Source: JBBRLA01 sp038231615 (lineage in GTDB: Bacteria > Myxococcota_A > Polyangia > Palsa-1104 > JAEUJZ01). Taken from it: DNA of 5,248 bases. The stretch lies in assembly GCA_038231615.1 (NCBI GenBank), contig JBBRLA010000610.1, positions 1-5,248 of the forward strand, in the 5' to 3' direction. The translations under genes and the position numbers were made by a program. Shown here one piece after another: positions 1 to 3,778 of the stretch (position 1 is the stretch's first letter; every line of letters begins with the position of its first letter). The notes beneath the pieces were generated by a model. That model had not been told where the DNA came from. It saw nothing but the letters and a program-made list of their open reading frames with translations, and searched no databases.

Positions 1-97
1 AGACGTTGCTCCTGCCGCCCCGCCGCTCTCACCGCCGCTATCCAAGGGAGGTCAAGATCAAGATGAGCAATTATCCCCGAAAGCGCAGGTAGCCAAC

Positions 98-110
98 TTG
101 TCGACGACAA
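98..110. repeat. Short palindrome beyond the truncated nucleotidyltransferase
   Basis: TTGTCG and CGACAA form perfect 6-bp arms around a single central base. It lies in the 1-201 stretch, where I see no supported gene; a minus-strand frame of 38 codons is open from 116 to the window edge but has no start codon or family match. Confidence 0.4.
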
Positions 111-133
111 ATGGTCTTATACGAGCGGCATTG

Positions 134-153
134 GCTCTAGGTCGCTCTAGGTC
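134..153. repeat. Tandem duplication of a 10-bp unit
   Basis: GCTCTAGGTC occurs twice in direct succession (134-143 and 144-153), in the non-coding stretch just beyond the truncated nucleotidyltransferase end. It may be a small scar of the rearrangement that removed the end of that gene, or a chance slippage product. Confidence 0.6.
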
Positions 154-201
154 CACTGAATGTCCGTTGCCCTGACCGCCCTGTCAGGCAAATTCAGCCC
201 C

Positions 202-609
202 CTAAAACCCGGAAGAGCCGAGCTTGTTCGCGGCGATCTCCCGAGCGGGGTCGATGCGAATATGGTCCACGCAGGGCTTGTCCGACACGATCTGGGGCGC
301 GCGATCAATAACCAGATCAACAAGGGTCAGGTCGTCGCCGCGACGGACTCCGAAGCGCCGGAAGTCTGGGCTCTGCTGAATGAGTTCGGTCACCGCGCCC
401 AGTGCCTGGGCGCTGCTCAGCAGCGCGCGGACCCCATCTTCCATGTCTACATCGGGCGTGGCGAACAGATCCAGATCCTTGGTCTGCCGATGACCCAGGT
501 AGAACGCCACCAAAGCCGCACCTCCCGTGAGAAAGAAGCGATCAGTTCGCGCGAAGAATGCCTCCAAGAGATCCCGCTGCAGCGAGGAGAGTTTAGACCA
601 GTCCGTCAC
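202..609 (-). CDS. AbiEii/AbiGii-type nucleotidyltransferase, C-terminally truncated
   Basis: The product is 135 aa, read from a GTG start. It carries the nucleotidyltransferase signature of the AbiEii toxin family: Gly29-Gly30 followed by the Asp45-x-Asp47 pair in TKDLDLF, a further acidic strand at LTLVDLVID (Asp98), and the EIAANKL segment with Lys129. Family members transfer nucleotides to RNA acceptors and act as toxins in type IV-like abortive-infection pairs. They are usually around 200-230 aa, with a helical C-terminal part beginning KLxxLLxRxxxRDLVDL. Here the frame stops six residues after the lysine, and I could not find the missing part in either other minus-strand frame beyond the stop. 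It is therefore probably a decayed or disabled toxin. The start overlaps the end of the upstream minus-strand gene by 17 bases, so the two were translated as a pair. The family call is firm; activity is doubtful. Confidence 0.82.
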   Translation of the reverse strand: MTDWSKLSSLQRDLLEAFFARTDRFFLTGGAALVAFYLGHRQTKDLDLFATPDVDMEDGVRALLSSAQALGAVTELIQQSPDFRRFGVRRGDDLTLVDLVIDRAPQIVSDKPCVDHIRIDPAREIAANKLGSSGF

Positions 610-871
610 GCTGCCACCGATCTATCAAAAACTCCCAGAACGGTCGCTTCCGTCCCAACCGACGACGCAACTTCTCCCATCGGGGCAGGATGTCACGTCG
701 AAGAGAGAGGTAGTGCCATACATCCCCATAGCGGGCCTCGGTCATGACGCGGGCGATCCAGAACAGCTTGTCATCCTCGTCGCCCTCCCGCAGAGCGGCC
801 CGCACCTGGGCATTGGTCACCGAAGCATCCCAGTTAAAGTAAGGGACAGCGTCCGGGCTGTCGGTACTCAT
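593..871 (-). CDS. Small hypothetical protein, likely partner (antitoxin-like) of the AbiEii-type nucleotidyltransferase
   Basis: The product is about 92 aa from the ATG at 871. It contains PYFNWD near the N-terminus, then a helical body (FWIARVMTEARYGDVWHYLSL) and an aromatic/basic end (RRPFWEFL-like, then WQRDGL). From memory, small proteins with an N-terminal FNWD motif, an ARYxDVWxYL core and a C-terminal R-x-FWE segment are commonly encoded just upstream of AbiEii-family nucleotidyltransferases, and I infer an antitoxin-like partner role. The stop overlaps the next gene's start by 17 bases, which fits translational coupling. Start choice: the ATG at 871 has a weak TGGA ribosome site 8 bases upstream and places FNWD near the N-terminus. 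In-frame alternatives are ATG at 895 and TTG at 952, both without a well-placed site. The protein looks full length, unlike its partner. Confidence 0.72.
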   Translation of the reverse strand: MSTDSPDAVPYFNWDASVTNAQVRAALREGDEDDKLFWIARVMTEARYGDVWHYLSLRRDILPRWEKLRRRLGRKRPFWEFLIDRWQRDGLV

Positions 872-1214
872 AGAGATATTCCAGTTCTGCTCCATGGCTG
901 AATGATAGCAGATCTGGCTTGCTCCTTCTGGTCGGAGCAGGATGCGGTCCAATCCTCGTCTGGGGAGGAAGTCAAGGCGGTGCGCTCGGTCCGGAGCGGA
1001 TGCCTGTCCCGGTAGCGCTCCTCTTCTCCTCGTTCATGCACCCGCGCTCGCGTCCTGTCCAGCGCGACAATGGTCCGCCCTGGCCGAGCTGTGCCGAGGA
1101 AAGAGAGGCTGCCCATGAAGGCGGATTCCCAAGACCGCGGGTAGGCAGGGCGAGAAAGATCAGGCCATCTATGCATGGCGTCCAGCGTCGAGCTGCGATA
1201 CGATAGATTCTAAT
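872..1214. other. Divergent intergenic region between two toxin-antitoxin-like units
   Basis: This gap separates the minus-strand AbiEii-type unit from the plus-strand DUF433/DUF5615 unit and must hold the start signals of both. Open frames exist on both strands, but they read through GC-rich sequence with arginine/proline-rich, low-information translations and no recognisable motif, so I regard them as chance frames. No strong -35/-10 pair is visible. Confidence 0.5.
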
Positions 1215-1217
1215 ATG
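1199..1217 (+). promoter_or_regulatory. Possible -10 element giving a near-leaderless start of the DUF433 gene
   Basis: The sequence just before the ATG at 1215 is AT-rich against a GC-rich background and contains TACGAT (1199-1204, four of six matches to TATAAT). There is no purine-rich ribosome site in the 15 bases before the ATG. Transcription starting six or seven bases after this hexamer would begin almost at the start codon, giving a leaderless mRNA. No convincing -35 box is visible, so the call is weak. Confidence 0.25.
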
Positions 1218-1454
1218 AAGTACGCTGACCGTTTCGTGCGTGATCCCAAGTTTTGTGGCGGTGAGACAGTCTTCAAGGGCACGCGAGTGCCCCTGAGGAC
1301 CGTGCTCTCGTCCCTGGCGGACGGCGATTCGATCGAGACTCTGCTCGCCGAGTTCCCCACGCTGACCAAGGAGGACATCTGGGCCGCGATCGCCTTCGCC
1401 GCGGCCTCTGCGGCAGACGATCTGCCCCTCCCCAGTTCGCCGCCATCATTCTGA
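1215..1454 (+). CDS. DUF433 family antitoxin
   Basis: The product is 79 aa, matching the usual size of DUF433 proteins. The family pattern is clear: RDPKFCGGETVFKGTRVPLRTV (a CGGxxxFKGTRVP core around residues 14-28), then LADGDSIETLLAEFPTLTKEDIWAAIAFAA, the region that forms the helix-turn-helix-like part. DUF433 proteins are small DNA-binding antitoxins usually encoded directly before a DUF5615 PIN-like toxin; they neutralise the toxin and probably repress their own operon. The toxin gene begins three bases after this stop, so the two are certainly co-transcribed. The C-terminal end (DDLPLPSSPPSF) is a short proline/serine tail. No ribosome site precedes the ATG, which suggests leaderless translation. 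The gene looks intact. Confidence 0.93.
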   Translation: MKYADRFVRDPKFCGGETVFKGTRVPLRTVLSSLADGDSIETLLAEFPTLTKEDIWAAIAFAAASAADDLPLPSSPPSF

Positions 1455-1457
1455 CTG

Positions 1458-1829
1458 ATGCGGATCAAGCTCGACGAAAACCTCCCCACCTCAGCCGCGG
1501 TGTCACTCCGCGGTTTGGGTCACGACGTGGACACCGTACCAGAGGAGGGGCTGAAAGGCTTCGCAGACCCAGACGTCTGGGCCGCTACCCAGACCGAATC
1601 CAGGTTCTTCATTACCCAGGATCTCGACTTCTCTGATCTTCGCGCCTTCCGGCCAGGTACCCACGCAGGGCTTTTGTTGCTGCGCCTCCACAGCCAGCCC
1701 AGGCGAGTGATCACCGAGCAGATCGAGCTGATCTTTCGGACAGAAGATGTCGCCACCTGGGCCGGATGCTTCGTCGTCGTACACCAGCACAAGATCCGCA
1801 TCTTTCGGCCTGACGAACGCGCTTTTTAG
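1458..1829 (+). CDS. DUF5615 family PIN-like toxin (predicted ribonuclease)
   Basis: The product is 123 aa, close to the family's usual 110-125 aa. DUF5615 is a PIN-like (Mut7-C related) nuclease family, predicted to cleave RNA with metal-binding acidic residues. Visible landmarks are IKLDENLP at the N-terminus (Asp6, Glu7), GHDVDTV, then FADPDVWAATQTESRFFITQDLDFSD (Asp37, Asp39, Asp55, Asp57, Asp60) and the hydrophobic strand AGLLLLRL. All expected acidic positions are present, so the toxin is probably active. It lies three bases downstream of the DUF433 antitoxin gene; the tight TGA-CTG-ATG junction implies coupled translation. The end of the gene is followed after 18 bases by a hairpin. 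A long antisense open frame covers the gene, but its translation has no family resemblance. Confidence 0.93.
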   Translation: MRIKLDENLPTSAAVSLRGLGHDVDTVPEEGLKGFADPDVWAATQTESRFFITQDLDFSDLRAFRPGTHAGLLLLRLHSQPRRVITEQIELIFRTEDVATWAGCFVVVHQHKIRIFRPDERAF

Positions 1830-1847
1830 GAGGCGCCTTTCGGTGCG

Positions 1848-1874
1848 ACGTATGGGAGCTTGCACTTCATACGT
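1848..1874 (+). terminator. Hairpin downstream of the toxin-antitoxin pair
   Basis: ACGTATG (1848-1854) and CATACGT (1868-1874) form a perfect 7-bp inverted repeat around a 13-base loop, starting 18 bases after the toxin stop codon. No T-run follows, so it is not a standard intrinsic terminator. It may mark a transcript end, a protein site or chance. Confidence 0.3.
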
Positions 1875-1923
1875 AGTTCCGGTAGGCCCGCTGTGGCCAC
1901 TTCATTCGGACTTATCTCCGTCG

Positions 1924-2001
1924 CTGGTTCTGCGTTCCCGGTTCTCGGTTCCCCGGTTCCGTCCCCGGTTCCCCAGGGTTCTCTGGTTCCTCGGTTGGGT
2001 T
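1924..2001. repeat. Degenerate GGTTC simple-sequence repeat between convergent genes
   Basis: About eight GGTTC/GTTC cores occur in under 80 bases, separated by short C/G/T spacers (for example CCCGGTTCTCGGTTCC, then CCGGTTCCCC). Read on the minus strand it is a GAACC-rich tract that starts directly at the TGA of the unknown gene. It lies between two convergent genes. It could be a slippage-generated satellite or a folded RNA 3' end; spacing is irregular, so it is not a CRISPR. Confidence 0.7.
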
Positions 2002-3410
2002 CAGGAGAAGCAGGGGCCCAGGAGTAGGTCGCGGTAGAAGCGGACCAGCTCGCCCAGGGGCTCGGGGAGCTTCTTGCTCTGGCTCAGGTTCCACAGGCGA
2101 GTGCGGCAGCCGGGCAGCCGGGCGGCGACGAGGCAGTGCAGGGCGAAGCGCCTGCCGTCCAGGTTGTTGTCCTGCTCATCGCCGCGCAGGAGCTTGCCGA
2201 GCTTGGTCAACTCCTTTTTCATCGGATGGCTAGCGTGCAAGAAGGGCCCAAGGTTGCGATGGAGATCGCGGACGCAGAATTGCGGATCGACGCCGTGGAT
2301 CACGTTGCAAAGCATGGATTGCACATGGTCCATTCCATTGGGAGTCAGGCCCTCGTGGAAGAAGCGGAAGAAGCGCCGGAATGCCAGCACCTCCGGCGGG
2401 ATTTGCAGAGGGATGGCGGCGGCGGTCACGGTGGCGACCGGGTCCTGTGTCATCTCCCGTCCCGCCTCCTGCTCGTCCTCTGGCGAAATGCCGACAACCC
2501 TCGTCTCGGCGACAGGTTCCGTCACTGCCGCTGCCTCGGCGCCTTCCTTGTTCGCGGGCTCCGCGGACGTTTCGAACGTCCGCTCTTGCTCCCGCGCAGG
2601 GGGCACGCCGACAATCTCTGCTATTGCGACAGTCTCCGGCGCTGGCGCCCCGTCTTTTCCCCCCTTGGCCGCGGGCTCCGCGGACGTTTCGAACGTCCGC
2701 TCCTTCGCGCACAGCCGCTCCAATTCTGCCTCGAACTGCCGGATGCGCCGCACCAGCGCCAACACATCCCTGGCCTCCTCTTTAGACAGCTTTTCCTTTC
2801 CCTCCCGGACCTTTTCCAGCTGCGAAAGACCGCGCACGAGCCCTTCTTTGATCCGCGCCCCCGCCGACCGCACCGTCGCGCGCCGCTGCTCCCGCTCTTT
2901 CTCCTCGGTGATCGCCCGTTGCCGCGCCGCCCGCACCAGTGCCTGGATGCCGCCCGCCTTGTGTTCTGCCGCTTTCAGATGCCGTCCCTGCGAAAGGTAC
3001 GACTGCATCTTCCGCCGTCCCGCGCACAGCGCCGTGGCCGACACCCGCTCCTTCTCGGCCAGCCGCCACATTGCCTCGCGGACCTCCGCCGACTCTTCCT
3101 GGGCCATCTGGTACATCACCTCGATGCCCTGGCGCCGGCCCGCCACCTCGGCGGCAGGCAGCAGGGCCACCTTGAAGTACTTGATCGCCTGGTGCGGCCC
3201 GATCTGGTGGAGCTTGTGCATCCACTCCTCGCAGACCTGCTCCTCATCAAACCGCTGATAGTCGCGGTCGCGGACCTCGCTGAAGAGCCGGCCCAGGGCA
3301 TGCACCGCCTCGCTGCATGGCAGCGACTCGGGCAACAGGCGCGCAATCTCGGACTTGATGATGGTGAACCGGGCGCGGTCGGCCGGGGCAAAGAGAATTT
3401 CTGGTCTCAT
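2001..3410 (-). CDS. Hypothetical protein with coiled coil and in-frame palindromic-element insertions
   Basis: I do not recognise this family. From the ATG at 3410 the product is 469 aa. Residues 1-160 look helical and contain conserved-looking segments (RPEILFAPADRARF, EEWMHKLHQIGPHQAIKYFK). Residues about 165-235 are rich in Glu, Lys and Arg and probably coiled coil. Residues about 237-335 are an Ala/Glu/Pro-rich linker holding two copies of ERTFETSAEPA (starting at residues 237 and 276). Residues about 340-469 form a separate compact domain (VLAFRRFFRFFHEGL, HASHPMKKELTKLGKLLRG, RLWNLSQSKKLPEPLGEL). No signal peptide, membrane segment or catalytic motif is seen. The frame extends to an ATG at 3617, but that stretch is a 21-bp tandem repeat, so I prefer the start where ordinary protein sequence begins, although no ribosome site precedes it. 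The gene is divergent from the SNIPE-like gene. Confidence 0.7.
   Translation of the reverse strand: MRPEILFAPADRARFTIIKSEIARLLPESLPCSEAVHALGRLFSEVRDRDYQRFDEEQVCEEWMHKLHQIGPHQAIKYFKVALLPAAEVAGRRQGIEVMYQMAQEESAEVREAMWRLAEKERVSATALCAGRRKMQSYLSQGRHLKAAEHKAGGIQALVRAARQRAITEEKEREQRRATVRSAGARIKEGLVRGLSQLEKVREGKEKLSKEEARDVLALVRRIRQFEAELERLCAKERTFETSAEPAAKGGKDGAPAPETVAIAEIVGVPPAREQERTFETSAEPANKEGAEAAAVTEPVAETRVVGISPEDEQEAGREMTQDPVATVTAAAIPLQIPPEVLAFRRFFRFFHEGLTPNGMDHVQSMLCNVIHGVDPQFCVRDLHRNLGPFLHASHPMKKELTKLGKLLRGDEQDNNLDGRRFALHCLVAARLPGCRTRLWNLSQSKKLPEPLGELVRFYRDLLLGPCFS
2553..2585. repeat. 33-bp palindromic repeat inside a gene, copy 1
   Basis: This copy is identical to the one at 2670-2702. Its core (2563-2583) is a perfect hairpin with arms GCGGACGTT and AACGTCCGC and a 3-base loop. 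It is read in frame on the minus strand as ERTFETSAEPA within the linker of the unknown protein. The flanks outside the 33 bases diverge except for a short CCTTG two bases to the left. Confidence 0.9.
2670..2702. repeat. 33-bp palindromic repeat inside a gene, copy 2
   Basis: This is the second identical copy, 117 bases (39 codons) from copy 1, with its hairpin core at 2680-2700. It encodes the same 11 residues in the same frame at the end of the coiled coil. The neighbouring linker sequence between the copies does not match on both sides, so this is not just one unit of a longer tandem duplication. Confidence 0.9.
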
Positions 3411-3495
3411 ACGGAGGGTTGTAAGCCGCCGCGGCCTCGTTGCAAGTCCATGGCCTCGAAAAAGATTGCCGCGGACCCGGCGATCGGCTTCGGCG

Positions 3496-3579
3496 GCGAC
3501 TCGCCTGACCTGTTCAGCGACTCTTCCGGCCCATTCCGCGACTCGCCTGACCCGCTCCGCGACTCTTCCGGGTGCTGGC
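3496..3579. repeat. Four tandem 21-bp units in an alternating A-B-A-B pattern
   Basis: Every unit begins with GCGACTC: 3496-3516, 3517-3537, 3538-3558 and 3559-3579. Units 1 and 3 continue GCCTGACC; units 2 and 4 continue TTCCGG. The array is therefore also two copies of a 42-bp unit. On the minus strand one frame reads as RVAE-type heptads, and another as an ES/SGES pattern. The array sits just upstream of the unknown gene's preferred start. Confidence 0.85.
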
Positions 3580-3687
3580 CGGATCCAGCCACCTGATTTC
3601 AAAAGCCGGGACCGCATCCTCGCCCTGATTGCGGGCTACGACGAAGAAATAGAGAGACGAGCCAATTCCCTTACGCTGGTGCCAACC

Positions 3688-3707
3688 AACTGAAAATACA
3701 ATCAGTT
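3688..3707 (+). promoter_or_regulatory. Inverted repeat overlapping a -10-like box upstream of the SNIPE-like gene
   Basis: AACTGA (3688-3693) and TCAGTT (3702-3707) form a perfect 6-bp inverted repeat with an 8-base AT-rich centre. TACAAT (3697-3702), five of six matches to TATAAT, lies across the right arm boundary. That would give a leader of about 70 bases before the ATG at 3779. The overlap suggests a promoter with an operator, but no good -35 box is seen. Confidence 0.35.
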
Positions 3708-3768
3708 CTTCTTTAGGACTAATCGGGCGCATCATCGGTGCGCCATCCTCTAACGACACCGATCCAGC

Positions 3769-3772
3769 GAGG
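3769..3772 (+). promoter_or_regulatory. Ribosome binding site of the SNIPE-like gene
   Basis: GAGG lies six bases before the ATG at 3779. This is the first ATG after an in-frame stop near 3630, and it starts directly at the membrane anchor, which fixes the start. Confidence 0.65.
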
Positions 3773-3778
3773 TACTCC

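Larger units (their letters stand above)
3411..3778. other. Divergent intergenic region with tandem repeats and an AT-rich segment
   Basis: This is the region between the unknown minus-strand gene and the SNIPE-like gene. The part near the unknown gene is GC-rich and open in several frames on both strands because its repeat unit is a multiple of three. The part from about 3640 to 3720 is clearly more AT-rich and is where promoter signals would be expected. If the unknown gene really starts at the ATG at 3617, the first half would code for its arginine/valine-rich N-terminus. Confidence 0.5.

Noticed and set aside
1..116. A 38-codon minus-strand frame open to the left edge, including DLDLPWIAAVRAAGRQ.
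   Set aside because: It has no start codon inside the window and no family match, and I could not link it to the lost end of the nucleotidyltransferase.
160..747. A 195-codon plus-strand frame.
   Set aside because: It is antisense to the AbiEii-type nucleotidyltransferase and its partner, whose motifs are unambiguous.
868..1206. Overlapping frames on both strands in the gap before the DUF433 gene.
   Set aside because: No recognisable motif, arginine-rich composition, and the minus-strand frame overlaps the partner gene's start; chance frames in GC-rich DNA are the simpler explanation.
1503..1865. Minus-strand frames opposite the DUF5615 toxin gene.
   Set aside because: They are shadows of a clearly recognised family on the plus strand.
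1924..2001. Possible CRISPR array.
   Set aside because: Cores are only five bases with irregular 3-7 base spacing and no spacers.
2074..3596. Long plus-strand open frames (394 and 486 codons) opposite the unknown gene.
   Set aside because: Their translations are rich in Arg, Pro, Leu and Ser with no domain-like pattern, as expected for the antisense of a GC-rich gene; the minus-strand frame has regular helical and coiled-coil character.
3411..3617. N-terminal extension of the unknown protein from the ATG at 3617.
   Set aside because: Most of it is the 21-bp tandem array giving a Val/Arg/Glu repeat; the Shine-Dalgarno-like GCGAGG sits right against that ATG. It remains possible but is less likely than the start at 3410.
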